Source: Azorinus chamasolen (taxonomy: Eukaryota; Mollusca; Bivalvia; Cardiida; Solecurtidae). Taken from it: a stretch of DNA of 64,000 nt. The stretch spans positions 58,244,816 to 58,308,815 of the forward strand of contig OY755252.1 of NCBI GenBank assembly GCA_963576725.1, given 5' to 3'. Positions 33,294 to 46,140 of the stretch are shown here, piece by piece. Both the position numbers and the translations under genes were made by a program. Numbering within the stretch: position 1 is the stretch's first letter; the number at the start of each line of letters is the position of its first letter. The notes below the pieces were generated by a model. It did not search any database. It was not told the origin of the DNA and worked only from the letters and a program-made list of their open reading frames with translations.

Positions 33294-33465
33294 CTTCATT
33301 TACATTTGCCAGGTAAACATCACGCTGCACACTTCTTTTGGGCACAATTCATAACACAGTCCATACCCAAGGCGACATGTTCGTGAAGTAACATATTCTT
33401 TCGACCAGAACCCCTAAATCACCGTAGAATTATCGGAAGTCATGCAACCGACGACATTATATACA
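33294..33465 (-). promoter_or_regulatory. Gene B putative promoter and 5' non-coding exon
   Basis: On the minus strand GTGTATATAATGTCGTCG (TATA-like, 33457-33463) is followed by TCGCCTTGGGTATGGACTG, AGAAGTGTGCAGCGTGATG and the donor ATGAAG|GTAAAATC. The same order and spacing occur at gene A. It would splice to the acceptor two bases before the exon 1 ATG at 32117, an intron of about 1.2 kb. Confidence 0.55.
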
Positions 33466-34164
33466 CTATTTACCGGCCCATTAAAATAATAGCAACTAAT
33501 GGTCAGTTATTGAAATGTAAACGCATTAACGCATTAAACTTTTTCTAGTTTATTGACTTAATTGCGTTTGTAAATAAATCAGCTATATCGGACTGAAAAT
33601 ATTTCACACAAAAACCCGTCAATACATCATGTCTATAGCGATCAGTTGATACAAACTGGTATCCTTTCTAACAGGTGACTGCCTAATGTAGAATGGGAGT
33701 AATACAGAAATGTCTTTTAACTCAATCCTTCCTATTTAAGATATATTGATTTGATGTCACGGGTCAAGCGGTCATCGTAATATGAACCACTAGGCCTCTT
33801 CATGGTACATGTCAAATATCTAAGACCTAGGTGAAAGAACAAAATTGTTCTTGCACAGACAGAAGTGACCTATTCAAGGTAAATAAACTGGAACTTCAAA
33901 TCAAAGGTCAATGTTACATGACTGTCACCATTGTACGCGATACTTTGTTTCATGTCAAAAACCTATGCCCTGGGCCAAATGACCAAAATATACCGTCCCG
34001 GAAATTACGAACAAGAAGAACAAGATGAACGGGAAGAAGTATCCCACTAAATGGGCACGCGGTGTAAGTAAATATTTGGTTTCTTGTACTATCAAAAGGG
34101 TAAATATTTTTATTACTGATGCAAGTGGCCAAGTTTGTTTGACTTGATCATACAACGCTTACCA
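33466..34164. other. Intergenic upstream of gene B
   Basis: Bases 33466-33690 still align with the C and A upstream blocks. Bases 33700-34164 are unassigned. Confidence 0.4.
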
Positions 34165-34714
34165 TTAATTGGTTTCTTATCTATAATAAAATCTTCATTA
34201 TAAAATATTGGCATAATATAAATCTCAGCAGCATCATCAAAAATGAAACCTTTTGCCTACGGTATATATAAGGATCAAAACCTTTCAAGATATAAGGAGA
34301 TATGTTTAAACGAGCAATACCAACTGATAGAGCTTATACCTTAACCTATTTGCACCCAGCGGATTCGTCCATGTTTATATTATTGGATTAGCCAATATTT
34401 AATCTAAGGGGTGCCTGACCTAAGTTTTCAATTTCGTTTGTTTTTTATATTGAAATTCCTATCAGCAAGCAGTGTAGAGTCTGATCAGACGCCGCATGAT
34501 GCGTCGTCTGATCAGACTCTGTACTGTTTGTCTATATCCCGTATATGGGATCGTGGTAACAATTGGTTAAAACTATAACACATCGTATCTACATCTCAGA
34601 CTTAATAAGGCAATCTCGCAAATGTATTCACTGATGTCGTGTAATTGGCTGAGGCCGCATCAGCTTGGACATCCCTGTTCAAGTAACTGTGTTTTTTTAT
34701 TAAACCCCCCTTTT
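34165..34714. repeat. Duplicated intergenic segment with a TTAA MITE
   Basis: Bases 34165-34330 match 21090-21250. A TTAA-type fold-back (34342-34570) has a near-perfect palindrome at 34472-34528 (GAGTCTGATCAGACGCCGCA and inverse). Confidence 0.6.
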
Positions 34715-34796
34715 GAAAAAATGGGGGTATATTGCTGGTGGTTGCGTCTTGCATGTGGCTTTGCCTGCTTGACTTTACTACTTTTCCATTTGCACA
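34715..34796 (+). mobile_element. Retroelement R1, last 80 bases only
   Basis: GGTGGTTGCGTCTTGCATGT runs to CTACTTTTCCATTTG. It is extremely truncated and abuts a CGGT-type run and then the satellite. Confidence 0.75.
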
Positions 34797-36625
34797 TGTC
34801 GGTCGGTCGGTCAGTCGGTCGGTAGATCGATGGTTGGCCTAGAATCTTCAAACTTGCTGTGGTGGTTGGTCATGACAAGTAGATGACCCCTATTGTTTTT
34901 GAGGTCACTAGATCAAAGGTCAAGGTCACCATGACCTAAAATAGTAAAATAGTTTCCGATCAATAACTGCTCAAGGGTTTGGCTTGGGATCTTCAAACTT
35001 GCTGTGGTGGTTGGTCATGACCACTAGATGACCCCAATTGATTTTGAGGTCACAATGTCAAAGGTCAAGGTCACCATGACCTTAACTGGTTAAATGGTTT
35101 CCGATCATTAACTGCTCAAGGGTCATGACCACTAAATGATCCCTATTGTTTTTTAGGCCACTAGATCAAAGGTCAAGGTCACCATGACCTTAACTGGTAA
35201 AATGGTTTCTGATCAATAACTGCTCACGGGTTTGACTTAGGATCTTCAAACTTGCTGTGGTGGTTGGTCATGACCACTAGATGACCCCTATTGATTTTGA
35301 GGTCACAAGGTCAAAGGTCAAGGTCACCATGACTTTAACTGGTTAAATGGTTTCAGATCAATAACTGCTTAAGAGTTTAGCTTAGAATCTTCAAACTTCC
35401 AGTGGTAGTTGGTCATGACGACTGGATGATCCCTATTGTTTTTGAGGTCACTAGGTCAAAGGTCAAGGTCACCATGACCTTAACTTGTAAAATGGTTTCT
35501 GATCCATAACTGCTCAAGGGTTTGACTTAGGATCTTCAAATTTGCTTAGGTAGTTGGTCATTACAACTAGATGAGTCCTATAGATGTTTAGGTCACTAGG
35601 TCAAATGTCAAGGTCACCATGACCTTAACTGGTGAAATGGTTTGAGATCAATAACTGCTCAAGGGTTTGGCCTAGGATCTTCAAATTTGCTGTGGTGGTT
35701 GGTAATGACCACTGGATGACCCCTATTGTTTTTAGGTCACTAGGTCAAAGGTCAAGGTCACCATGCTCTTAACTGGTTCAATGGTTTCCGATCAATAACT
35801 GCTCAATGGTTTGGCTTAGTATCTTCAAACTTGCTGCGGTAGTTGGTCATGACAGCTGGATGACCCCTATTGTTTATGAGGTCACTAGGTCAAAGGTCAA
35901 TGTCACCATGACCTTAACTTATAAAACGGTTTCTGATCAATAACTGCTCAAGGGTTGGCTTAGGGTCTTTAAATTTGCTTAGGTGGTTGGTCATGACAAC
36001 TAGATGAGCCCTGTTGTTTTTTAGGTCACTAGGTCAAAGGTCAAGGTCACAATGACCTAAACTGGTGAAAAAGTTTCCGATCAATAACTGCTCAAGGGTT
36101 TGGCTTAGGATCTTCAAACTTGTTGTGGTGGTTGGTCATGACCGATAGATAACCCCTATTGCTTTTTCGGTCACTAGGTCAAATGTCAAGGTCACCATGA
36201 CCTTAACTGATGAAATGGTTTCCAATCAATAACTGCTCAAGGGTTTGGCTTAGGATCTTCAAACTTGTTGTGGTGGTTGGTCATGTCAACTAGATGACCC
36301 CTATAATTTTTGAGGTCACTAGGTCAAAGGTCAAGGTCATCATGACCTTAACTGATGAAAAGGTTTCCAATTAATAACTGCTCAATTGTTTGGTTCGGGA
36401 TCTTCAAACTTGCTGTGGTAGTTGGTCGTGACCACTAGATGACCCCTATAGTTGTTGAGGTCACTAGGTCAAAGGTCAAGGTCACCATGACCTTAACTTG
36501 TGAAATGTTTTCAGATCAATAAATGATCAGTGGTTTGGCTTAGGATTTTCAAAGTTGCTGTGCTGATTAGTCATGACCGCTAGATGACCTCTATAATTGA
36601 GGTCACTAGATCAAAGGTCAGGGGT
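34797..36625 (+). repeat. Satellite of about 145-bp units rich in AGGTCA sites
   Basis: About twelve full units plus one shortened (near 35105) in head-to-tail order. Each runs GGATCTTCAAACTTGCTGTG, GTGGTTGGTCATGACCAC, TAGATGACCCCTATTG, AGGTCACTAGGTCAAAGGTC, AAGGTCACCATGACCTTAAC and GATCAATAACTGCTCAAGGG. Units differ by roughly 5-15%, so it is not very young. It is preceded by a GTCGGTCGGTCGGTCAGTCG run. No ORF. Confidence 0.92.
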
Positions 36626-37423
36626 TCTGGGAATATACATGTTTTACAAACATCTCTTGTTTACATTTTCATTTCAATATGTATGTAGCATCGTTGTATG
36701 TAAACATTATTCTCGGATCCCCTGTACTCTTGGCTTGATCAATCCAAATCGAACCAATTCAGGGGCCACTAACCTACATGCCAGATAGTCTAAAACTTCA
36801 TGCAGAATACATATTTGTTTATCTTTCACAAAATGCCAAATGTTTAGAGACGGTAGATATTTGTCACCATACTATCCATTGTTTGTTAGACAGCACCGTG
36901 TGTACAGATTGTTTACCAGATATTTACGTATTGCAATGTGTGTGTACACATTGTTTATTAGAGTGTACTGAACTAGAAACATTATTTTCACGCACATCAA
37001 TCTGGAAATACAGTTGTAGAGCTTAAAATAACAAACACGCTATCATCACTGCCTAAAGTATTCTGACATATCTCCCCCACTCCACGGGTTTGTACCCAAA
37101 CTACCCTAAATATTCATAAATATGTCCCCACTCCACGGAGTTGTACTGTAATGCCCTACGTATGTGGACATTTCTCCACACTCCTCGGGTGTGTACCCTT
37201 ACTACCCTAAGTATTTGGACATATCTTCCCAATCCTCGGGTGTGTACACTTACTACCCTTAGTATTTAAATACCCAAATCCACAATCCAAGACTTTGTCC
37301 CCTAACTACCTAAGTCAGCCTCCTCTCTCCAAAAGTATATAAAGCTGTATATCCTAGTTCTCTCAAGTATTAGGAAACCTAATCTCCCCTCTCGGTGGCT
37401 ATATAAAGTTTGCTGTCCGAATT
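36626..37423. repeat. Duplicated intergenic segment with short tandem repeats
   Basis: It matches 21880-22562. Bases 37060-37330 have about five units of the ACTACCCTAAGTATTTGGAC repeat. Confidence 0.6.
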
Positions 37424-37864
37424 ACCCTTTACTCCATAAATACGCCCCTCTTCACCTTTGCAAACAGAGAAGACCCAGACGACTCCTGCTTTGTTTGCTA
37501 TGAAATATTACAGCTCTGATTCTACAGTTTCTGTCTCGATCAAAAACCCTTGTCCATATACATCCAGTCACCATAATTTAATTCATAAGACATTCAGTCA
37601 CCATAAGTATACATGTATTCATGGCACCCTTATTTCGTGGAGTAAAGGTTAAAGCAAACAGCGAGTCCACATTGTTATCTAAGGCATATCCATGGATTTA
37701 ATGCTTATTGAAGACCGTCCTTGAATTCTCGCTTTGTAGTATTCATTTCAGTCAATTGTATTCTGTTAAATTTTGACCAGGTTACTCTGTACAGAATGGG
37801 ACATTGATATCAAGTCTATTTCACTTAATTATGTTTCGTTCTACATGCAATTTTCTTATGTGTT
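37424..37864. mobile_element. TTAA-type MITE remnant and flank
   Basis: ACCTTTGCAAACAGAGAAGACC with a deleted palindrome centre, then TACAGTTTCTGTCTCGATCA, as at 22563-22820. The flank matches 22820-23000. Confidence 0.5.
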
Positions 37865-38140
37865 TACCATCGCGGTTGTTGTAGATTAGCCGGAGAGGGG
37901 ATGCGTTTATTAACACTGTTTGCCTTTTAAGTTGGAGATGGAATAAGTGTGAGATTTGGCGCCCCTAAACCTATCGGTTTAAACCCCCAGTGACTATTGT
38001 CACTGACCGTTCCAATCTTTATTTGTCTCTGTGTTTTGATAGGAATTTACATTTGCTGTATTCCTGTTGTGGTGCTGTTCGGGAAGCTGTTTGTTTTGTG
38101 TGTGGTGTTTCCTGCATTCCTCATATTTGTACTTTTGTTA
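37865..38140 (+). mobile_element. Retroelement R2, 3' UTR copy
   Basis: It runs from ATCGCGGTTGTTGTAG to CTCATATTTGTACTTTTG. It is orthologous in position to 23000-23322, so it predates the segmental duplication. Confidence 0.75.
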
Positions 38141-38179
38141 TGTTCAATCACTTTTATGAAGAATGTCAATTTGAGCTTG

Positions 38180-38430
38180 TGTGACGGCCGTAAAACGTCG
38201 CCCCGTACTTCATTCTCAGTGTTGTTATACCTTCTGATCCTTTGAGATCATGAATTTCAGTACTTCTTGTTCTGAAAATTGAATACCGCTTAAGCCGGTG
38301 CTAGGGGGCGTGAGCAGTGTTGCACTTTCAATTACTTATCATGAACAGACTCAATAAAACCGAGTCTGCAATTTTCTCTTTTTGCGTTGCAATATTTGCT
38401 CTCAGGGGATCACCTCCCTTCAGAATTTAT
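38180..38430 (-). repeat. Repeat X copy, inverted
   Basis: ACGGCCGTAAAACGTCGCCC through the AATAAA hairpin (38346-38368) to GGGGATCACCTCCC. Its insertion interrupts sequence that is continuous at 23345-23400. Confidence 0.85.
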
Positions 38431-39484
38431 ATCGAAAAGTGCCCCTGTGATACAAAATCAACCGTTTTCATCGGTACTTATACTTTTTGTTCTAAAGCAA
38501 AATATTATCGGCCTTGGTCGAACAGATAACAAAACTAAAACGCGAGCCGAATAAATACTAAAACATTGCCGAATAGCATATTAAACACATGGAAGTCTTC
38601 TTCGGTGTTTATTAAAATAGTTTTCTTGAGATATACTTCTTTTCAGCAGATAAACAAATGATTTGCGTAATAGTTCGGCATTTTTAGAACACGTTGCACG
38701 TAGAGACTGTCACTTTAACTAGATTTGGAAAATTATTTCCCTTTCACGAACTCATAACCAGACACACTTAAACGAGTTTCTTAGCAATAAACCTGTCACT
38801 TAGTTACACTTAGCATCTGAATGTTGATACCAGTAGTTTCAACAGGGACATTCTGGTCTTCCCCTGTGGCAATTTGTTCATACGGATCATATAACCCAGA
38901 GCAAATGATAAAGAACATACTCAAATACTAAGATAGTCTTTTCGTCTTCAAAGCCTATGTTGTGAACACTATTTAGAAACGCCTTCATATAAGCGCTGCT
39001 TTAAGCTATTGCACACATAGTAGACCCAGGTTCCTGACATCTGATCAGGATTTGCTATGTTCGCTTATGAAAATAAATAGATCTGAATCTACAGTTTCTA
39101 CCAATATAAAACATATATTGTCTACCTTTTCCATTCTAGGCCCATTTATGAATAACAGGGAAGGGGTTTATAATAAATATTTCAAAGATACGGATTGAGA
39201 GAGAGCGAGAGAGATGTACATCAATGTTGGATATTTTAAAGGAACTAATAATTTGGATGTCCAGACATCGACACAGCAGTGTTGGGCGACCTACAAAAAA
39301 CTACATAGATCAGCTGAACGAAGGCAAATGTTGTCCAACGGATATCTGCCTACACTGATAGGTTCGATATTTCGAGATAGCATACTGTCGTTTCTCTGTA
39401 GTGAAACCCATTTTTAATTCATAAGGTTCCCATATTTCATTCTTATTGGTATTATGAAACAAGTTTTGGTTTATTAGTTGAAAA
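38431..39484. other. Intergenic, mostly unassigned
   Basis: Bases 38700-38960 match 23780-23990. A GAGAGAGAGCGAGAGAGA run is at 39196-39213. A worn MITE arm lies at 39000-39070. The 67-codon frame at 39214 has no paralogue. Confidence 0.4.
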
Positions 39485-39625
39485 TGGAACACCGCTTAAG
39501 CCATGTTAGGGCGTTAGTAGTGGTGCAAGTGGTGCACTTTTAATGACTAATCAGGAAAAAACAATAACACACAGTCAGCAATTTTCTCTTTAATATTACT
39601 TTTGCCCTGTGTTAAGCAATGACCT
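39485..39625 (-). repeat. Repeat X, diverged partial copy
   Basis: ACACCGCTTAAGCCATG and GTCAGCAATTTTCTCTTT match X in inverted sense; the AATAAA hairpin is damaged. Confidence 0.6.
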
Positions 39626-39834
39626 GCCCTTAAAGACCCCGTGTTTATTCATTACATGGTCATTATGTACTCATTCTACTGTACTATAGCAACAACATAA
39701 ACAGCAAAACAATAAACAAGATGTCCAGCTAAGATGTGTACATATAATCATTATTTGAAGACTGTATTATGTTGATGTTTTAAAGAAGGAGCTAACTGAT
39801 TCACAAACTTATATAACGGTTCATCGAGTCATAT
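39626..39834. other. Unassigned intergenic
   Basis: No feature seen. Confidence 0.3.
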
Positions 39835-40560
39835 CCATTTTCATGGTTTGTTTATAAAACGCATTAAAACATTTAAGAAGAAAGGTTATGATCCCATTAT
39901 ATTGGAACACTCTGCATGTTTGATTATCGACCCTTTTACAGTCGGTAGCTAAGCTTCTCTCTTTGCTTGCGCGATGACAGGCCGAAGGTAGTATTCTATG
40001 ATGGTATACTCTTAAACTCAGATACGGGATGAGCTTACCAGACTCATGTATTACTTTTTCCCCGTCGTACCCTTAACGGCTTACCTGCAGATGCTCTGAC
40101 TTCAGCAAAGTCATTCAGTACACATTTGACGGATTGTCACAGTTATTATGCTATGTTTTACATGTTGTCCTGTGTTCACCGTCGTCTATGTTGTGGGTAA
40201 GTCCGGTGGGGATACCTTTATTTACACTATTTGTAAAGCTAGGGTGACTTTGAGAGAAATGTGAGGTTAGGACGTCCGTAAACCGGTTTAAACCCCTAGT
40301 GGTGTTTTGCTACTGACCGTGTCAAGGCGGTACTTTCTTTGTCACCCTTCCTTTTGTTTGCTTTGCGTCTTTATGCTTGTGATTTTGTTCATGTGTGGAG
40401 TGTTTGTCTCTGGTTCTTGTGTGTCTGTTGGTCATGTGTGTGAGTGTGCGTTTGGGTGTACGGTTGTGTGTGTATGTGTGTCATGCTGTCTATCGGTGTT
40501 TTGGTGGTGGTTGCGTCTTGTATGTGGCTTTGTCTGCTTGACTTTACTACTTTTCCATCC
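39835..40560 (+). mobile_element. Retroelement R1, truncated copy with the RT C-terminal end
   Basis: It starts in the last RT codons (TTTGTTTATAAAACGCAT, then ACTCTGCATGTTTGATTATC), continues through the complete R1 3' UTR and ends CTACTTTTCCATC. The TG tract is short here (40435-40480). Confidence 0.8.
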
Positions 40561-41990
40561 ACCAATCCCTACACTGGGAACACTCTTTATTGTCATCTCT
40601 TCGAGACGATTCTTAAGAGTGGTCACAGAATAGGGTTTGGAGGAGAAATAGCGAGTGTATTATTTAGGTACCATATCACCACTGTCAGAACTTAACCCTT
40701 TCCCTAAGAGAGATGCCTGACTGACCAGAGTGTCCTCTGTTTGAAATTATTATAGAACTTATTGCAAGGGTTATAACAATACTACAGGAAAATCCGAGTA
40801 CATATGTGATTTTAAAAATTCAGCAAATAAATATTCATGGTGTTATTATTTCTTACATGAATATTTAACAAGGAAAGGGTTAAGGACCTGATATGACAGT
40901 ATGGCCAGTGGCGAACAAGACAAAGTTGCAATAAAACTCCTCTAAATCAGACGTAAAATTGGGCTTTAGTATCGGTCTTGGAGACAGGTGGCAGATTAAT
41001 GAAGGGTCAAAGTCATACAGAAAATTATAGGAACTTTCTACATGCCTTTCACCCTGAATTAAGCAGTAGCCTGCCTAACAGTATCCAAATTCTGCTCTAC
41101 TAGAATTCCGGTTTTACTGTATATGTTTTGGAACATCACGACTCAAAATACCTGTATGGATAAAAATACACCAATCACTGTCAAGTATACGGGTCGGTGA
41201 TATCATATGTAAATGAGTACCTCGATGTATCATCTGAACCCGAACTGCTGGAACTTATTAAAATAGAAACGTCCACTCTCAAGCTTGAACAGAAGTCCAG
41301 ATAAGATGTGTAAAGCAAACATTTTCAAGAATAACTTCTTTATTTCTCCATCAAGCCCTATGTTGTGACCACTCTTTAGAATTGTCTCGAAAAGAAACTC
41401 TGCTGAAACTTCTTTATTTCTCCATCAAGCCCTATGTTGTGACCACTCTTTAGAATTGTCTCGAAAAGACGATTCTAAAGAGTGGTTACAACATTGGGCT
41501 TGGTGCAGAAATGGCGATTTTACTATCTATTAACTCTCAAGCTTGAACAGAAGTCCAGATAAGATGCGTAAATCAAAACATTTTCAAGAATAACTCCTTT
41601 ATTTGTTCTTCTTCGAGAGGATCCTAAAGAATGGTCACAACATAGGGTTTGGTGGAGAAATCACGATTTTAGTATTTTAGTATGTGTGATTTATCTGTTT
41701 CTCTGTTGAAATAGACGAAAATATAAAATATACCCAGTAGGCAAAAATGATGGCACTTCATTAATAAGTATACCAAGGTCCAAAAAGAGAATTGTTTAGA
41801 ATTGTGTAGTTGTTTTAAAACCACTGTGATATATGTAACATGCTCTGTTTATCACGACGGTCTCAAAAGGTGTGACTTTCAAAGAGGTTTGTATATGAGT
41901 GAATAGGTGTACTCGCTAAAGAAACAGATATTCCAAACTCCTTGAGCAAACAGAGCAGACCCTGATCAGACGGGTCGTATAAGATTGGGG
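40561..41990. other. Intergenic with several MITE pieces
   Basis: Bases 40692-40883 form a TTAA-type MITE (TTAACCCTTTCCCTAAGAG...AGGAAAGGGTTAA). Bases 41320-41660 hold four arms of the ACCACTCTTTAGAATTGTC fold-back, with a tandem duplication at 41330-41400 and 41400-41465. Bases 41800-41960 resemble other MITE flanks. No gene. Confidence 0.55.
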
Positions 41991-42049
41991 TTGTTTGTTT
42001 TGGTTTTGTTTTGTTTTTATTTTGTTTTTGTTTCTTTGGTTGTTGTTTT

Positions 42050-42082
<33 letters not shown>

Positions 42083-42095
42083 TTTGGGGGGGTAT
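41991..42095 (+). repeat. T/G-rich tract with a GTT microsatellite
   Basis: GTTTTG-type runs lead into about nine GTT units (42052-42080), then TTTTTTGGGGGGG. The frame read across it (Phe/Val-rich) is low-complexity. Confidence 0.85.
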
Positions 42096-43164
42096 GTGTT
42101 TTGTGTTTGTTTGTACGTTCTTTCGTACGTTTGCTTCCCTTGTTACTGCTTACTATGAATTAATATGTCTGTTTTTTGTTTCTTGAGGGAGATTGCAAAA
42201 TGTGCACTTACCTGTAAGGGGCATTACCTAATGTTCCATGGCTGCCTTGGGTGCCAAGTATAAGCTAATAACTTATAACCCAGTGATAGTGGGCGTATGG
42301 GGAAAGGACTCGCCCGCTTACAACACTGTAAGTGTAAACTTTTTTATTTACTCGGAATGTTACTTATTTTATGGTGATTTAGATGTTTATATACTCGTAT
42401 GTGGTGACTTTAAGTTGGACAGAAACGTGATTCTATTATTCATGATACATATAATAAGCATACTGACCATGATGTATATGTTCCCGACCAATACCTAAAC
42501 CGGGCCTCGATGGACAAAACATGTAACACGTTTGGTACCAAATTATTAGTTGTGTGTAAAGTGACATGCATGAGAATTGTGAACGGCAGAATTGACGAGG
42601 AAAAAGGTAATTTGTTTTTAGATTTGTATCCAATCAGGGAGCCTCACCTGGTATTTGTTTTAAAATGAATGTACCTTCCCATGTATAACTAGATTTACCG
42701 TTGAAATTATAAATGAATGGAGTGATCATAGCCAGATCCATTTCTCACTCAGGTGTATACATGTACTGTATAGACAGCCTGGAGAACAAGATTACTCTGC
42801 TGAAACAAAAATTAGATGGAAAGTTTCGTGCAAAGCAGGAATCCGATCTGGTATTATAGGCAAGTTGCCAATTTTCAAAAACATAATGTGTCTCATAAAG
42901 AATCAATAAACTTCTTTCGAATTTCACACACGTTATTAGGGCTGTCGTAGATCCTTTATTTTTTTTAAAAAAAAAACCCTACCGCTTCGAAACACCAACC
43001 TGAGTTGAATACCACGCCTTTGTTAAATACGACTGACTGCTTTGACAGTGATTGTGTGAGCGCAAAAATCGCGATATTGGTCGTTTCAATAATTACTGAC
43101 GTTAGTCGTATTCAAGAGTGTAAAAAAGAACATAAAACTATATAAAATTATATACAAATAACTT
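42096..43164. other. Unassigned intergenic
   Basis: No repeat or gene identified. The 86-codon frame at 42238-42498 is the longest; its composition is not clearly coding and it has no paralogue in the window. A homopolymer junction (T then A run) lies at 42958-42976. Confidence 0.35.
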
Positions 43165-43652
43165 TTGTTTTCAATATTTCGGCCGTAGCCATTATGAAGA
43201 AATTACGCGTAATAACGTGTTATTTCTTGGTATGCTTTTGTCTAATTAATGTTCCCTGTGGAATAAAATTAACATAGTTAAGTATAAAACTATAATTAGA
43301 AATAAGAAACGTGTATTTGAAGCACTGACGTTAGAGGAGTTAGAAAAATCAAGATACTGTAAACCAAAAGAGATTTTGGAAACTTCTTAATGGAAAAATT
43401 CTAAAACTTCAATCAAAACTTGCCGATTCCTTTCAGTACTTTTCTAATCTAGAAAATGATATTTTCACATGTACAAATGATGAAGCTGAAGATTCCTGCA
43501 ATACACATGAGCTTAATTCCTTACTTACAAACGACGCTTTGGACTTTCCATTTCATACAGAGGAAAATTTACAAGCGATCACAAAAGTGAATACAGACAA
43601 AACAGATGTCTCCCCCTGCCATCTTTCAAAACAAAAATGACAACAGAAAATA

Positions 43653-44643
43653 CAGTAAAACCCCGATCTCTCGAACACCTTGGGGACCATATATTCTAGT
43701 TCGAATTAAGTGTGGTTCGAAAGATCCGAGTCTCATATTCGTTTGGTAGCAAATGGTACAGAATTTGTTCGAACGTGAGTTTGAGAATATGTTAATGTCA
43801 AAATGAATAAACAAACTTCTATAACAAAACTCACTGGTTTTGCTGCCTTTGCAATACAATGAAAATACTAATGCAACCCATATTTCTATAAAAACATCGT
43901 CCCATTTTTCCAAATTTCGTGTTTCTGCCATGAACGTATCTATGCTTTGTACATATCTCGCCATTTTGGTCTGGTTAAAAACCGGGACTGAACGACCTGT
44001 CGTCATCGTCTCGGTTTATGTACAACGGTCTACAACCCATTTAAATATCTACGAGAACACACGAAATTGGTAAAATTCCGTTATTTAGATGGTTGCAACA
44101 GATCAGTATTGATATCCTTGTGTTTCCGTAAGTGGAATCGCATAAAGGGCCAAAAATTAACATTCATGTATAAAAACAGAGGAGAACAAATATATTTGTT
44201 CAACTGTTATTTCTGCCATTGTGAACGATGATGTTTGAACATTTCGATTGTGTTATAGCCCTACGATATGACAGTCAATGTTAGCTCAAAACAACCTTCA
44301 CAAACAAACACATTTAAATTTTAACACCTTGATAAAACATCACACATTCACGAATTGTTTACCAATCACGTAATTATCGGCGAGCTGAGATAGTCACCTT
44401 AGAGGTGTGAATCTTCGGTTCGACGCGCAGCCATATAGGTAAGACAACGGTTCGACTTATCAAAGGTACTTTGCACTGTTTTATTAATCAGCGGACCGGG
44501 AGATGAGTTCGAGTTTCCCATGGTCTAATTATCCGAGGTCGAACATATAGAATTTAAGAAGGAAAGAGTTGGGACCGCATACTTAGTTCAAATTAAGGGT
44601 AGTGAACGAGTTTTCCGGGGTTCGAGAGTTAGGGGTTTTACTG
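43653..44643. mobile_element. TA-flanked DNA transposon, 991 bp, non-autonomous
   Basis: Terminal inverted repeats CAGTAAAACCCC then TCTCGAAC, and their inverse, lie between TA dinucleotides. The paralogous LINE-K copy near 26650 shows the empty site (CTGATAACTAAAATAATATT), confirming insertion at TA. The internal minus frame (44006-43626, 126 codons) shows no DDE transposase motif. The ends fit Tc1/mariner, pogo-type. Confidence 0.8.
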
Positions 44644-45129
44644 TAACTAAAAAAAGATTGATACCAGTGTTATGGCCCTTGTGCATGACACCTTCTTTCA
44701 TTATGCTCTTTCCATGAATGAAATGTCATTCCAATAGCATCAGTTGAACAGGAGTTATTGATCGAACCAAAAATATGTATGGCACTTTCTCTCAACTGGC
44801 ATCAGGCATATAGAAGTCATCGTCCGGACAAGAAAGAGTGACGGACAGACGGATAGACAGACGGACAACTCTCACAAAAACAATGTGTCTCCCTGTATAA
44901 ATATGGGAGAGACATAATAAAGCATTTGGTATTGATGGTCTGCTAAATTAGTATATTATAGAATATACTGATACATTGATTTCACACATATGTGATATTC
45001 TAATGCTAATTTAGATTCCCGGTATATTCTCGGACAAATAGTGACAGGAAAATTATTATACAATTGTTCAAATAAGAGAAAAAAGAGACATTAATAATTA
45101 TAGGGGAAAAACGCTATTTAGCAGTTTAT

Positions 45130-45522
45130 TCAAACTGTTTACAACTGTTTTGAAGGGGAAGTCCCTACATTCGACGTGTTCCAGAAATACCTAAAATATA
45201 CAAAACGCATTTGTTTATATGCTGAAAAGCAGTATAACGCATGAAAACATATCCAATAAACGTTTAAAATCACAAAACATCCATGTGTTTGATATCGACT
45301 ATCATCGGCAAAACGCGAAAAATTTGAACGGAAAAGGATGATATTACTTTGTTGTAGAACAAAAATTATAAAGTATTGATGAAATCGGTTTATTTTTATC
45401 ACAGGGTCATTTTTCGATATAAGTTCAAATTGACAATCTTCGTAATAATGATTGAGCACAACAAATACAAAGTTTCATTATATTATTGAAAATAGGCGTT
45501 CATTGTAGGGACTTCCTCTTTA
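45130..45522 (-). pseudogene. Displaced fragment of the gene family's intron 1
   Basis: It carries GGGGAAGTCCCTACATTCGA, TTTATATGCTGAAAA, CATCCATGTGTTTGATATCG and GCGTTCATTGTAGGGACTTC, matching the intron 1 blocks of A, B and C. The match stops just short of exon 1, and LINE-K sequence resumes. It is a relic of another gene unit or a translocated piece. Confidence 0.65.
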
Positions 45523-45639
45523 AACCGAAGGATTGTTGGGTTTCGTGATAAATACAATAACGTCTCAGACGTACAGTTCGGTTTCAGGAAAGGTAGCTCA
45601 ACAATAAATGCTACATTTGTTTTAAGTATATTAGTTAAA

Positions 45640-46140
<501 letters not shown>

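Noticed and set aside
42238..42498. 86-codon frame as a gene
   Set aside because: No paralogue, motif or splice context; length is within chance for AT-rich DNA of this size.
43626..44006. 126-codon frame inside the 991-bp TA element as a transposase
   Set aside because: No DDE/D residues in sensible spacing, no DNA-binding helix-turn-helix, and the element is too short for a full transposase.
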